Source: Vandammella animalimorsus (GTDB lineage Bacteria > Pseudomonadota > Gammaproteobacteria > Burkholderiales > Burkholderiaceae_C). Taken from it: 64,000 bases of DNA. Positions 8,903-17,873 of the stretch are shown here, piece by piece (the first letter of the stretch is position 1; the number at the start of each line of letters is the position of its first letter). Location: positions 558,001 through 622,000 of the forward strand of contig NZ_NSJB01000001.1 of assembly GCF_002285265.1 (NCBI RefSeq). Direction: 5' to 3'. The notes beneath the pieces are model-generated. The model saw only the letters and a program-made list of their open reading frames with translations. It was not told the DNA's origin and searched no databases. The position numbers and the translations under genes were made by a program.

Positions 8903-9790
8903 TTATTGGGCCAGCGATTTGAGGCGGCGCTTGAGCAGCGGGAACACCAGCACCAGGATGACCAGCACGGAGGCAATCAGGTTCAAGTCCTGCGATTGCA
9001 GGCCGATCCAGCTGCTGTTGAGCGCCAGCGCAATGAAGAAGCGGTAGAGCACGGCGCCGATGATGACGGCCAGCGTGGCCCACAGAATGCGCCGCGCCGG
9101 CAGCACGCTCTCGCCAATGATGACTGCGGCCAGGCCGATGACGATAGTGCCGATGCCCATGGAAATGTCCGAGCCACCCTGGCTTTGCGCAAACAGCGCG
9201 CCGCCCAGGGCCACCAGCGCGTTGGAGATGGCCAGCCCCACGAGCTTGGCCCAGCTGGTGGCCACCCCCTGGGCGCTGGCCATGCGTGGATTGGCGCCCG
9301 TGGCGCGCATGGCCAGGCCGCGCTCGGAGGCGAAATACCAATCCAGAATGAATTTGGCGATCAGCACAACGACCAGCAGGATCAGCGGCTTTTCGATGTA
9401 GTCGGCCCAGATGCCGGGCATGAGCACGGTGAACACCGTGGGCTCAAGGATCAACGGCACATTGGGCTTGCCCATGATGCGCAGGTTGATGGAGTACAGC
9501 GCGGTCATCATCAGAATGCCCGCCAGCAAATCCATGATCTTCAGGCGCACATTGAGCCAGCCGGTGGCAAAGCCAGACAGCGCGCCGGCCAATGTGGCGA
9601 TGAAAGTGGCCAGAAAGGGATCCTTGCCAGTCGAAATCAGTGTGGCTGCGACGGCGCCACCCAATGGGAATGAGCCATCGACCGTCAGGTCCGGGAAGTT
9701 CAGGATGCGAAAGGAGATCAGCACCCCCAGGGCAACCAGGCCGAAGATCAGGCCGATTTCCAGTGCCCCCATGAATGAATAAAAGGTCAT
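8903..9790 (-). CDS. ABC importer permease (COG4120-type)
   Basis: The 295-residue integral membrane protein has about eight hydrophobic helices (for example ALEIGLIFGLVALGVLISFR, KPLILLVVVLIAKFIL). It contains RILNFPDLTVDGSFPLGGA, resembling the conserved start of branched-chain amino-acid-type and TrpY permeases, and the cytoplasmic loop RGLAMRATGANPRMA that contacts the ATPase. The ATG at 9790 is chosen; the frame runs back to an ATG at 9889, but that segment crosses low-complexity sequence near the hairpin at 9893-9917. Substrate is not determined by sequence; an aromatic amino acid or purine-like solute is possible. Confidence 0.88.
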   Translation of the reverse strand: MTFYSFMGALEIGLIFGLVALGVLISFRILNFPDLTVDGSFPLGGAVAATLISTGKDPFLATFIATLAGALSGFATGWLNVRLKIMDLLAGILMMTALYSINLRIMGKPNVPLILEPTVFTVLMPGIWADYIEKPLILLVVVLIAKFILDWYFASERGLAMRATGANPRMASAQGVATSWAKLVGLAISNALVALGGALFAQSQGGSDISMGIGTIVIGLAAVIIGESVLPARRILWATLAVIIGAVLYRFFIALALNSSWIGLQSQDLNLIASVLVILVLVFPLLKRRLKSLAQ

Positions 9791-9892
9791 CGCAGCAAAC
9801 GGTTTTGGTGTTGGTCCAGGTCCCTGGGTGGCTGTGCGGGCGGTGATGGGGCCTGTCATGGCCCCGCCTGCGGGCAGCGGCCTGAACATCAG

Positions 9893-9917
9893 CAGGGCAG
9901 GCCCAAAGCCTGCCCTG
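9893..9917. promoter_or_regulatory. Intercistronic hairpin
   Basis: A perfect 10-bp stem, CAGGGCAGGC with GCCTGCCCTG around a 5-base loop, lies between the binding-protein and permease genes. There is no T-run in the direction of transcription. Such stems often shield the upstream message so that more binding protein than permease is made; that role is inferred here. Confidence 0.6.
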
Positions 9918-9970
9918 TTGCGGTTTCTTCATGGATGGCCAGCGCGCTCACGCGCAAGGCTATGCGGGGG

Positions 9971-10972
9971 TTATTCAATCACCTCTTTGGCGGACTGGAT
10001 CAGCTCCTGCGACAAGGTCACGCCCTGGGCCGCAGCGGCCTTGGGGTTGACGTAAAGCTCCAGGTTGGTGCTGCGCTCGGAGGCGATGGCGCCGGGCTTT
10101 TCACCATTGAGAATGCGCACGACGATCTTGCCGGTCTGGCGGCCCAGGTCGCGGTAGTCCACGCCCAGGGCGGCGATGGCGCCGCGCTTGACGCTGTCGG
10201 TGTCCGAGGCGACCAGGGGCAGCTTGGCATCGGTGGCCACCTTGACCAGCGATTCATAGGCCGAGACCACGTTGTTGTCGGTGTTGGTGTAGATCACGTC
10301 CACCTTGCCCACCAGGTTGCGCGCTGCGGCGGTGATGTCCACAGTGCGCGGGGCCGTGGCCTCGACCAGCTCAATGCCCATCGGCGGCAGGATGCGCTTG
10401 AGCTCATTGACGACCACGACGGAGTTGGCCTCGCCCGGGTTGTAGACCATGCCGATGCGCTTGACGTTGGGCATGATCTTCTTGATCAGGTTGACCTGAT
10501 CTTCCAGCGCCAGGGCGTCGGAAACGCCGGTGACGTTGGTGCCGCTGGGCTCCATGTTCTTGACCAGCTGGGCGGCCACCGGGTCGGTCACGGCCGAGTA
10601 CACAGTGGGGATGCTCTTGCTGGCGGCCACCACGGCCTGGGCCGAGGGCGTGGCAATGGCCACGATCACATCCGGATTCTGGCCGATGTAGTTGCGCGCG
10701 ATCTGCGCGGCGGTGCCGGGGTTGCCTTGCGCGCTCTGGTATTGCCACTTGAGCTTGTCGCCCTTGAAGCCGCTGGCCTCAAGCTCCTCCTTGATCCCGT
10801 CGCGCACGGCATCGAGCGCCGGGTGCTCGACGATGGCGGTGACGGCCACGGACTTGGCTTGCGCATACACGCTGGGGCTGGCCAGGGCGCTCAGGCCCAA
10901 CAAGGCGGCCGCAGCGGCCTGCAGCAACTGGCGGCGGCCAGCGCCGCGGGCGATCATGGGAATGCGGTTCAT
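9971..10972 (-). CDS. ABC importer periplasmic binding protein (COG2984/DUF534-type)
   Basis: The 333-residue product has an N-terminal export signal with a twin-arginine-like start (GRRQLLQAAAAALLGLSALA, cleavage likely after YAQA). Two alpha/beta lobes follow: KSVAVTAIVEHPALDAVRDG; VIVAIATPSAQAV; IPTVYSAVTDPVAAQLV; KRIGMVYNPGEANS; LPLVASDTDSVKRGAIAALGVDYRDLGRQTG. These are hallmarks of the COG2984 family. The ATG at 10972 follows GAGGAG; the track upstream to 11011 is not needed. It is the first gene of the ABC operon. Confidence 0.9.
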   Translation of the reverse strand: MNRIPMIARGAGRRQLLQAAAAALLGLSALASPSVYAQAKSVAVTAIVEHPALDAVRDGIKEELEASGFKGDKLKWQYQSAQGNPGTAAQIARNYIGQNPDVIVAIATPSAQAVVAASKSIPTVYSAVTDPVAAQLVKNMEPSGTNVTGVSDALALEDQVNLIKKIMPNVKRIGMVYNPGEANSVVVVNELKRILPPMGIELVEATAPRTVDITAAARNLVGKVDVIYTNTDNNVVSAYESLVKVATDAKLPLVASDTDSVKRGAIAALGVDYRDLGRQTGKIVVRILNGEKPGAIASERSTNLELYVNPKAAAAQGVTLSQELIQSAKEVIE

Positions 10973-11079
10973 GCAATCTCCTCGGGGGAATGGGTGGGGA
11001 CAGTGCGTCATTCAGACAAAGGCAGCCATCGGGCGCCCAGGCCCATCGGGGCCGTGGCACCGGCTGCCAAGCGGCGGCA

Positions 11080-11106
11080 ATCGTAACTGAAAAAAGATTC
11101 TTGCAA
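11080..11106 (-). promoter_or_regulatory. Possible promoter of the ABC importer operon
   Basis: On the minus strand TTGCAA (11106-11101) and TACGAT (11085-11080) are separated by 15 bp, a little short of ideal, about 110 bp before the binding-protein start. A T-rich spacer in otherwise GC-rich sequence supports it. Confidence 0.35.
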
Positions 11107-11239
11107 GCGCCCTGACAGGGCCTTTGGCATCAGGGCTATCACTGATATGGCTGCGCCCGGAGCAGCTCCGCGGGCAGGCGCTGGCGCCTGCCGCGGCAGA
11201 GGCGGCGGAGGGCGAGAGCTGCGCGACTGCGAACGGCTC

Positions 11240-12091
11240 TTACTGCGGGGCCTTGGGGGTGTAGCGCTTCATTTGCAGATCGACGGCGTCGCCATCGTCT
11301 TGCAGCAGGATGCGCACGGGCAAATAGCCTGTGGCTGCGGCCAGCCAGATTTCAGCCTGCTGGTCGTCGGCCTTGCGCGGCAGGCGGCGCAGCTTGATGG
11401 TGGGCAGCGTGCCGGCGGGCAGGGACAGCGATTGCAGGCCTTCGACCTCGAACACCCAGCTTTCCTGCTTGTTGCTGGCCACCGTCCAGATGGGGATGCG
11501 CTGGCCTTTGGCGCGCAAACCGGCATCGGCGGCCACGCGCGCGGCCAGCTGGAAGAACACGCTGAGGCGATCCTGGGCATCTGGCGGCACGCTCTCGCTC
11601 TGGCCGCTGGCCACGACCGTGACCTTGCCTGCGGCCGGATCAAAACGCAGGTTGCGTTTTTTGCGCGCCGAATCCGTGAACTGCAGCGGCTGCAGGTGCC
11701 CGGCCTGGATGCGCCCGCTGCTGACCTGCGAGCGCGTGCCCATCAGTGGCGCCTTGATGCTTTGCTCGGCCCGGTAGCTGTGCCCATCGTGCTGCCAATG
11801 CAGTTGCGCGCTGGCGCTGTAGGAAAAGCCGCTGATCTTGCCCTTGGCGTCGAACTGCAAGTGGGCCGCAGGCGGCATGGCCACGCGCTGCTGGGCCGCG
11901 GCTGGCGTTGCACCGGCCGCCTGGGCTGGCGCCGCTGTCAGCGCGGCGGCCAGCAGCAGCGCCAGGCAGCCCCACGCCAGGGCAGGCCAAGGGCCGCGAC
12001 TGGCTTTGCGGCGGGGGCTGTGTTGGCGCCGACCGCTCAGGCCTTGGGCGGATGCGCTGCGGGGAGGTAGGGAAGGGATGCGAAAGCTCAT
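11240..12091 (-). CDS. DUF3108 exported protein
   Basis: The 283-residue product has a basic N-terminus and a hydrophobic export segment (ALAWGCLALLLAAALTAAPAQA, residues about 38-58). The rest is a beta-rich domain typical of DUF3108 (FSYSASAQLHWQHDGHSYRAEQSI; TLPTIKLRRLPR; EIWLAAATGYLPVRILLQDDGD), a periplasmic family whose role is unknown. Its ATG overlaps the MCE gene's stop by 4 bp (ATGA), so translation is probably coupled. This suggests a part in the same envelope transport system. Confidence 0.85.
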   Translation of the reverse strand: MSFRIPSLPPRSASAQGLSGRRQHSPRRKASRGPWPALAWGCLALLLAAALTAAPAQAAGATPAAAQQRVAMPPAAHLQFDAKGKISGFSYSASAQLHWQHDGHSYRAEQSIKAPLMGTRSQVSSGRIQAGHLQPLQFTDSARKKRNLRFDPAAGKVTVVASGQSESVPPDAQDRLSVFFQLAARVAADAGLRAKGQRIPIWTVASNKQESWVFEVEGLQSLSLPAGTLPTIKLRRLPRKADDQQAEIWLAAATGYLPVRILLQDDGDAVDLQMKRYTPKAPQ

Positions 12092-13167
12092 GGCAAGGTC
12101 ATTTGATGCTCTTTGGCAAAAGGCCAGGTGTTTTGCAGCTGGCCCATCAAGGCATCGATTTGTCGCAAATTGCTCTCGATGCTGGCGCGCAGTGTCTGCA
12201 GATCCTGCGTGTTGCTGCTCACGTGCCCGGTGATGGTTTTGGCATCGCCCAGAATGGCGTCGATCTGCTTGAGGCTTTGGCGGCTGGCTTGCAGCAATTG
12301 CGTCAGCTGCTGCGTGGCGCTTTGGGCATCGCGCAGCAGGCCGCGCTGCCCGAACACCTGGCTGTCGGCATGATTGACGGTGCGGTTGAGCGATTGCAGC
12401 AAGGTGTTGACCTGGACGAGGGCCTTTTGCAGTTGCTGCAGCTCCTGGCCCTCGCCCAGCAGGATCTTCAGCGCGCCGCCCTGGCTGGCCGCCTGGCTGA
12501 GGTTGCTGCCCAGCTCATTGATGCGGGCCATGCTTTGGGCCAGATCCGAATCGCTGGCGGTCAGGCCAGTGAGGTTGTTGACCAGGTTGCGCACCGAGGC
12601 CATCAGTTGGGGGATTTCCGCCGAGGCATCGCCATAGAGCACGGGCCTGACGGCCCGGTCGGGCAGCGGCGGGTCGTCCCAATCGCTGGTGTAGGCCTTC
12701 AGGCTGGTGGCGCCCAGGATATTGCGCACCATGGTGAAGATGCTGGACTCGCGCAGGCGGTGGGCGTTTTTCTCAGGCACCTCGATGTGGATGCGCACGC
12801 TGCCATCGTCGGCCAGCTCGATGCGCCGGACCCTGCCGATGGGAAAGCCCGAAAAGGTCAAATCCATGCCCAGCGAGACGCCTTCGGAATCATCGGCCGT
12901 GAGCACCAGGGTCTGCTTGTTCTCGAATGCGCCGCGCGCATACAGCAGATAGCCCAGGGCGCCAATGCTCAGCGCGATGGTGATGAGCATCAGCAAAATC
13001 GACTTGAAATGCAAATGCGGCACGGGCGCCATGGGCGCCAGGCCCAGTGACGGGCTGGGTGCGGGGGGCTGCTGCGCGGCGCGTTGTTTGCTTGGGCCAT
13101 CGACAGGCGGCCCGGCCTGAGCGGCGGGCGCCGGCGGGGCAGGGGGCTGGTGCGGCTCTTGGCTCAT
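12088..13167 (-). CDS. MCE-domain (MlaD-family) lipid-transport protein
   Basis: The 359-residue product has a Pro-rich cytoplasmic N-terminus, one membrane helix (FKSILLMLITIALSIGALGYLLYA, about 48-72) and an MCE domain (TADDSEGVSLGMDLTFSGFPIGRVRRIEL... RESSIFTMVRNILGA). A long helical, coiled-coil-prone C-terminus of about 180 residues follows, as in MCE proteins that build periplasmic tunnels for phospholipids. The ATG at 13167 is preferred over the TTG at 13173. It lies 123 bp after the permease gene and overlaps DUF3108 by 4 bp. Confidence 0.88.
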   Translation of the reverse strand: MSQEPHQPPAPPAPAAQAGPPVDGPSKQRAAQQPPAPSPSLGLAPMAPVPHLHFKSILLMLITIALSIGALGYLLYARGAFENKQTLVLTADDSEGVSLGMDLTFSGFPIGRVRRIELADDGSVRIHIEVPEKNAHRLRESSIFTMVRNILGATSLKAYTSDWDDPPLPDRAVRPVLYGDASAEIPQLMASVRNLVNNLTGLTASDSDLAQSMARINELGSNLSQAASQGGALKILLGEGQELQQLQKALVQVNTLLQSLNRTVNHADSQVFGQRGLLRDAQSATQQLTQLLQASRQSLKQIDAILGDAKTITGHVSSNTQDLQTLRASIESNLRQIDALMGQLQNTWPFAKEHQMTLP

Positions 13168-13290
13168 GAACAAATGCGGTCAGGGCGGGGCGGCACAGGC
13201 ACAAAACAGTGAGGGCAGGAAGGCCTGGTCAGGCAGGGCATGTGGCAGTTTGCGCGCCCGATGCAGGGCGCGCCGTGGCGCTCAGTAGTC

Positions 13291-14124
13291 TCAGTAGTAA
13301 TTGGCGACCAAGGATAACACTTCCACCAGAATGAGCAGGGCCAGCATGCGCGCCAGCGTGGCCAGCTCCGAATCGCGCCGCAGACCGTAGCGGGGGTCGG
13401 TGAAGGCCGCCGTGAGCGGGATCAGGGCCACGATGTAGCCGAACGCCACGGCCTTGGCCGCGAAGATGAAGGTGAACAGCGGCGTCATGGTGCGCGCGAA
13501 GGCGTGCGTGAACACCTCCAGCCCCGCCAGCGTGTACCCGTAGATGTTGAGGTAGAGCGTCACCATGACGGTGGCGCTGCCCAGGGCCGCAAACATGATG
13601 GCGGCGTACACCCCCATCAGCAGCCGCGGCAAAAACTCGGTCTGCAGCGCGTCGATGCCTGCGGCCTCCAGCCGCGCCAGGTGCTTGCGGTGGCGCAGCA
13701 TGGCCAGCTCAGCCCCCAGCGGGATCGTCAGCTTGATGGCCGCCACCAGCGCGGCGGCCAAGGGCACGACCTCCGCCAGCAGAATGCGCACCATCAGGCT
13801 GGGCGTGAAATGGGCCAGGCCAAAGCCGTGCAGGGTCTGCTGGGTAATTTGCGTTGCCACGCTGCCCAGGATGTAGGCAATGAGCAAAAAGCCCAGCAAG
13901 GACCAGCGCAGGCGGGCATAGACCTGGGCTGTGACGACCTGCCAAATGCGCCACCAGTGCCTGCCCGGGCGGCACAGCAGCACCAGCATGGAGCTGCCCA
14001 GGTACAGATTGCTCCACCACAGCAGCCACCATTCGTGCATGTGCTGGCCGAAACTGCCCGAGTCTGCGCCATGGGCAGGAAGACGAGGGCCTGCGGGCGG
14101 CGCGGCAGGCGCGGGGCGAGGCAT
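13291..14124 (-). CDS. MlaE-family ABC permease
   Basis: The 277-residue membrane protein has about five helices and the MlaE-type core: LLAEVVPLAAALVAAIKLTIPLGAELAMLRHRKHLARLEAAGIDALQTEFLPRL in outline, with conserved E-x-x-P, the G-A-E-L helix and the short amphipathic ALxxxGID coupling segment. MlaE permeases move phospholipids between membranes with an MCE protein and an ATPase. The MCE gene follows, but no ATPase gene lies in the cluster. The ATG at 14124 is used; a GTG six bases earlier is possible. Confidence 0.8.
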   Translation of the reverse strand: MPRPAPAAPPAGPRLPAHGADSGSFGQHMHEWWLLWWSNLYLGSSMLVLLCRPGRHWWRIWQVVTAQVYARLRWSLLGFLLIAYILGSVATQITQQTLHGFGLAHFTPSLMVRILLAEVVPLAAALVAAIKLTIPLGAELAMLRHRKHLARLEAAGIDALQTEFLPRLLMGVYAAIMFAALGSATVMVTLYLNIYGYTLAGLEVFTHAFARTMTPLFTFIFAAKAVAFGYIVALIPLTAAFTDPRYGLRRDSELATLARMLALLILVEVLSLVANYY

Positions 14125-14234
14125 GTTCACGGGATTCAGGGCGGGTCTTTATGCCATTTGCCAGGGGGAAACAAGCGTCAAGCACCCAAGGCGCCGCCCA
14201 TGCGCGCAGCGCCGGGGCCGGTGCGGCACGCCGC

Positions 14235-14921
14235 TCAACTGCTGCGCGAGGGATCGGGGTCGAAGCTGGCCCCTGGCGGCAAAGGGGCGTTGGCGCCCAC
14301 CAGCATGCTGGCCATGCGTGGCGCAGCCGGGCGCGGCAGCGCAGCCGATTGCATGGCAGCACCGCTGCGCTGGCGTTCGTCACGGCCCGCATTGGCGCTG
14401 CTGCGTTGGCTGCGCGCACCGTTGCGCAAATAGCGGTTGCGCGCGTCGTAGCGCGGCACGAAGCGCGAGAGCTCCGTCAAGGCCATCTCGTAAACACCGC
14501 GCTTGAATTCCACGACCACGTCCAGCGGCACCCAATAGTCGTTCCAGCGCCAGGCATCGAATTCCGGGTGATCGGTGGCACGCAAGTTCAGATCCCAGTC
14601 ATTGCCCAGCAGCTGCAGCAAATACCAGATCTGTTTCTGGCCCTTGTAATGGCCACGGGCATCGCGGCGAATAAAGCGATCGGGCACCTCATAGCGCAAC
14701 CAGTCACGGGTACGGGCAATGATGCGCACATGGTGGGGGTGCAGGCCGACTTCTTCATGCAGCTCCCGGTACATGGCCTGCTCGGGCTTTTCGCCACGAT
14801 CAATCCCCCCCTGGGGGAATTGCCAACTGTGCGTCTTGATTCGCTTGCCCCAGAAAACCTGGTTTTTCTGGTTGAGCAATATGATGCCGACGTTCGGTCT
14901 GAAACCTTCCCTGTCCAGCAT
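14235..14921 (-). CDS. rppH: RNA pyrophosphohydrolase
   Basis: RppH removes pyrophosphate from 5'-triphosphorylated mRNA and so starts 5'-end-dependent decay. The 228-residue product opens with [17 protein letters not shown] and has a complete Nudix box, [23 protein letters not shown] in outline (G-x5-E-x7-R-E-x2-E-E-x-G). It also has the RppH-specific [10 protein letters not shown] segment. The C-terminal 70 residues after about 160 are a Ser/Arg/Ala-rich tail. The ATG at 14921 follows AAAAAAGG; the frame upstream reads through intergenic DNA. It is divergent from proS. Confidence 0.93.
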   Translation of the reverse strand: MLDREGFRPNVGIILLNQKNQVFWGKRIKTHSWQFPQGGIDRGEKPEQAMYRELHEEVGLHPHHVRIIARTRDWLRYEVPDRFIRRDARGHYKGQKQIWYLLQLLGNDWDLNLRATDHPEFDAWRWNDYWVPLDVVVEFKRGVYEMALTELSRFVPRYDARNRYLRNGARSQRSSANAGRDERQRSGAAMQSAALPRPAAPRMASMLVGANAPLPPGASFDPDPSRSS

Positions 14922-14949
14922 AATTGCACCTTTTTTGTAACTGGGCCGT

Positions 14950-14977
14950 ATTATGCCTTGCGCGCCCGCCAGCGCAA
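14950..14977 (-). promoter_or_regulatory. Probable rppH promoter
   Basis: On the minus strand TTGCGC (14977-14972) and CATAAT (14955-14950) are separated by 16 bp, about 30 bp before the rppH start. The same bases read TATTAT at 14949-14954 on the plus strand, so the divergent proS gene may share the region. Confidence 0.45.
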
Positions 14978-15091
14978 TTGGCGCATACCCGAACAAGCCC
15001 GTGCAGCCTGCCGGCTGCGATGGCGGTGCCTGGGCGCTTTGCCAGGCGCGGGCGGCGGCAAGCGGCGTGCCCGGCCCCGAGAGCATCTGCG

Positions 15092-16849
15092 ATGAAAGCA
15101 TCGACGTTTTTTATTTCCACCTACAAAGAAGCGCCTGCGGACGCTGAAGTGATCAGCCACCAGCTGATGATGCGCGCCGGGCTGATCCGGCGCGTCAGCG
15201 CCGGGATCTACACCTACATGCCCATGGGGCTGCGGGTGCTGCACAAGGTGCAGGCCATTGTGCGCGAGGAGATGAACCGCGCCGGGGCGGTGGAGATGAG
15301 TATGCCCATGGTGCAGCCCGGTGAGCTGTGGCAAGAGACCGGGCGCTTCGAAAAGATGGGGCCGGAGCTGCTGCGCGTGCTCGACCGCCATGGGCGGGAC
15401 TTCGTCATTCAGCCCACCAGCGAAGAAGTGGTCACCGATGTGGCGCGCAACGAGCTGCGCAGCTACAAGCAGCTGCCAGTGAACTTCTACCAAATCCAGA
15501 CCAAGTTCCGCGACGAGCGCCGGCCGCGCTTTGGGTTGATGCGCGGGCGCGAATTCATCATGAAGGACGCCTACAGCTTCGACAAGGATGTGGCCGGCGC
15601 GCAGCGCAGCTACGAAGGCATGCGCCAGGCCTACCGCAACATCTTCGACCGCTTTGGCCTGCGCTACCGCGCCGTGGCGGCCGACAGCGGCGCCATCGGC
15701 GGGGATTTGAGCGAGGAATTCCAGGTCATTGCCGCCACGGGCGAAGACGCCATCATCTACGCGCCCGAGAGCGACTACGCCGCCAATCTGGAAAAGGCCG
15801 AGGCCCTGGCACCCCAGCAGCCGCGCGCGGCTGCCAGCGCCGCGCTGCAGAAAACGCCCACGCCCGGCAAGAGCACCTGCGCCGATGTGGCCGAGCTGCT
15901 GGGCGTGCCGCTGCAGCGCACGGTCAAATCGCTGGTGCTGGCCACCGACGAGCTCGATGAACAGGGCACTGTGGTCGGCACGCAGATCTGGCTGCTGCTG
16001 CTGCGCGGCGACCATGACATGAATGAGATCAAGGTCGGCAAGGTGCCTGGCCTGGATGCGGGATTTCGCTTTGCCAGCGAGGCCGAAATTGCAGCGCACT
16101 TTGGCAGCAAGCCCGGCTATCTGGGCCCCGTCGGCCTGGGGCGCGAAGGCGCGCGCGCCGTGAAGATCGTGGCGGATCGCGAAGTGGCCGTCATGGGCGA
16201 TTGGATCTGTGGCGCCAACGAGCCCGACTTCCACTACACCGGCGTGAACTGGGGGCGCGATCTGCCCGAGCCCGATCAGGTCGCCGATCTGCGCAATGTT
16301 GTGGCCGGGGATTTGTCGCCCGATGGCAAGGGGGTGCTGGCGGTCGAGCGCGGCATCGAAGTGGGGCACATCTTTTACCTGGGCACCAAATACAGCCAGG
16401 CCATGGGGGCCACCTTCCTGGATGAGGACGGCAAGCCCCGCTGCTTTGAAATGGGCTGCTACGGCATTGGCATCTCGCGCCTGCCGGCGGCGGCCATCGA
16501 GCAAAACCACGATGAGCGCGGCATCATCTGGCCCGACGCCATTGCGCCGTTCACGCTGGTGATCTGCCCGATCGGCATGGACCGCAGCGAGGCCGTGCGC
16601 GAGGCCGCCGAAAAATTGCATGCCGAACTGTTGGCCAATGGCGTGGACGTGATCCTGGACGATCGCGGCGAGCGCCCCGGCGCCATGTTTGCCGATTGGG
16701 AGCTGATTGGCGTGCCGCACCGTGTCGTGATTTCGGAACGAAATCTGAAAGAAGGCCAGGTCGAATACCAACACCGTCGCCAAACCAGCGCAGAAAGGGT
16801 AACATTGGGTAACGTTACAGCCTTTCTGCAAGAGCGTGGCGTGTTGTAG
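15092..16849 (+). CDS. proS: Prolyl-tRNA synthetase
   Basis: This class II aminoacyl-tRNA synthetase charges tRNA-Pro. The 585-residue product is the bacterial form. It has motif 1 around [20 protein letters not shown], motif 2 ([26 protein letters not shown]) and the YbaK-like editing insertion at about 230-400 ([24 protein letters not shown]). Motif 3 ([10 protein letters not shown]) and the C-terminal anticodon domain follow. The ATG at 15092 gives the standard start [15 protein letters not shown]; upstream frame is GC-rich intergenic sequence. Confidence 0.97.
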   Translation: MKASTFFISTYKEAPADAEVISHQLMMRAGLIRRVSAGIYTYMPMGLRVLHKVQAIVREEMNRAGAVEMSMPMVQPGELWQETGRFEKMGPELLRVLDRHGRDFVIQPTSEEVVTDVARNELRSYKQLPVNFYQIQTKFRDERRPRFGLMRGREFIMKDAYSFDKDVAGAQRSYEGMRQAYRNIFDRFGLRYRAVAADSGAIGGDLSEEFQVIAATGEDAIIYAPESDYAANLEKAEALAPQQPRAAASAALQKTPTPGKSTCADVAELLGVPLQRTVKSLVLATDELDEQGTVVGTQIWLLLLRGDHDMNEIKVGKVPGLDAGFRFASEAEIAAHFGSKPGYLGPVGLGREGARAVKIVADREVAVMGDWICGANEPDFHYTGVNWGRDLPEPDQVADLRNVVAGDLSPDGKGVLAVERGIEVGHIFYLGTKYSQAMGATFLDEDGKPRCFEMGCYGIGISRLPAAAIEQNHDERGIIWPDAIAPFTLVICPIGMDRSEAVREAAEKLHAELLANGVDVILDDRGERPGAMFADWELIGVPHRVVISERNLKEGQVEYQHRRQTSAERVTLGNVTAFLQERGVL

Positions 16850-16962
16850 AAACCTGCCCCCAAGTCCTGTGCGCTGCCGCGTGTGGTGACGCTGACCAAG
16901 GGCAGCAACCGCCGCCCGGGCTTTTCCATGAAGCGCGGGCGGTGCACAAGACTTTCTCGACG

Positions 16963-17721
16963 ATGGCGACAAACAACAGCAACCACAAACAGTATGGTGC
17001 GGCAGGCTGGGCAGAGGAGAGGGCTCAGCTGCCAGTAGGCCAGGCAGCGACCCGCATCAGCCGGCGGCGTCTGCTGGGCCTGGGCGCAGGGGCTCTGGCC
17101 GCGCCGGCCGCAACCCTATGGCCGTGGCAAGAGACATCGGCCCAGCAACTGGAAGAGCCCTTGGTCGATTCCGTGCGCTCGGCATTGCAGGCGGCCATTG
17201 CCAATGCCACCCCGCCAGAGCCTGTGTTTGCCGATACCGCCAGCCGCCTGGCCTATCTGCGCTGGCTGACGGCCACCAGCGACAAGCTGGCGCGCCGCAT
17301 GCCCAGCGTGGCCGTGCGCCATGAGTTTCTGCAAACCGTTTGGTACGAAAGCAAACGCGCAGGCCTTGACACGGCGATGATTCTGGGCCTGATCCAGGTC
17401 GAGAGCGGCTTTCGCAAGCACGTGGTCTCGCACGCTGGGGCCTTGGGCTACATGCAGATCATGCCGTTCTGGACGCGCGTGATCGGCGATGGCGACCCGG
17501 CCAAGCTGTTCCACATGCAAACCAATCTGCGCTTTGGCAATGTCATCATGCGGCACTACCTGGACATTGAAAAAGGCAATCTGTTCATGGCTCTGGGGCG
17601 CTACAACGGCAGCAGGGGACGGGCGACCTATCCCAATGCGGTGTTTGCCGCCCAGCGCCAATGGGAGTTCGAGGATCGGCCCAGCCAGCCTGCGGCAGCA
17701 CAGGCAGCTGCAGCAGGGTGA
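16963..17721 (+). CDS. Tat-exported lytic transglycosylase (SLT fold)
   Basis: The 252-residue product starts with a twin-arginine signal (ISRRRLLGLGAGALAAPAA), so it is probably exported folded to the periplasm. The SLT domain (about 130-235) has the catalytic Glu in LIQVESGFRKHVVSHAGALGY and the downstream MQIMPFW and ALGRYNGSRG motifs of family-1 lytic transglycosylases that cleave murein. The ATG at 16963 is preferred to the GTG at 16942, because a hairpin (16912-16942) closes just at that GTG. A strong terminator follows. Confidence 0.88.
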   Translation: MATNNSNHKQYGAAGWAEERAQLPVGQAATRISRRRLLGLGAGALAAPAATLWPWQETSAQQLEEPLVDSVRSALQAAIANATPPEPVFADTASRLAYLRWLTATSDKLARRMPSVAVRHEFLQTVWYESKRAGLDTAMILGLIQVESGFRKHVVSHAGALGYMQIMPFWTRVIGDGDPAKLFHMQTNLRFGNVIMRHYLDIEKGNLFMALGRYNGSRGRATYPNAVFAAQRQWEFEDRPSQPAAAQAAAAG

Positions 17722-17795
17722 AATTTTTCAGCAGTTGCGATATTCTTGAGGCCCAGGGTTAGGAGAAGCACGACACATTTTCTTGGTGGGAGTTT

Positions 17796-17825
17796 GCAGC
17801 GGCTTGAAGCCGCTGCTTTTTCTTT
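17796..17825 (+). terminator. Rho-independent terminator
   Basis: An 8-bp GC-rich stem, GCAGCGGC (17796-17803) with GCCGCTGC (17809-17816), has a TTGAA loop and is followed by TTTTTCTTT. It ends the transglycosylase unit. Confidence 0.92.
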
Positions 17826-17873
17826 GGGCCAGACTCTTTGGACAAGCCCGATCTCATCGGGTGCCTGCGCGCA

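Noticed and set aside
9893-9917. Rho-independent terminator inside the ABC operon
   Set aside because: The stem is strong but no T-run follows on the minus strand, and the downstream genes belong to the same importer.
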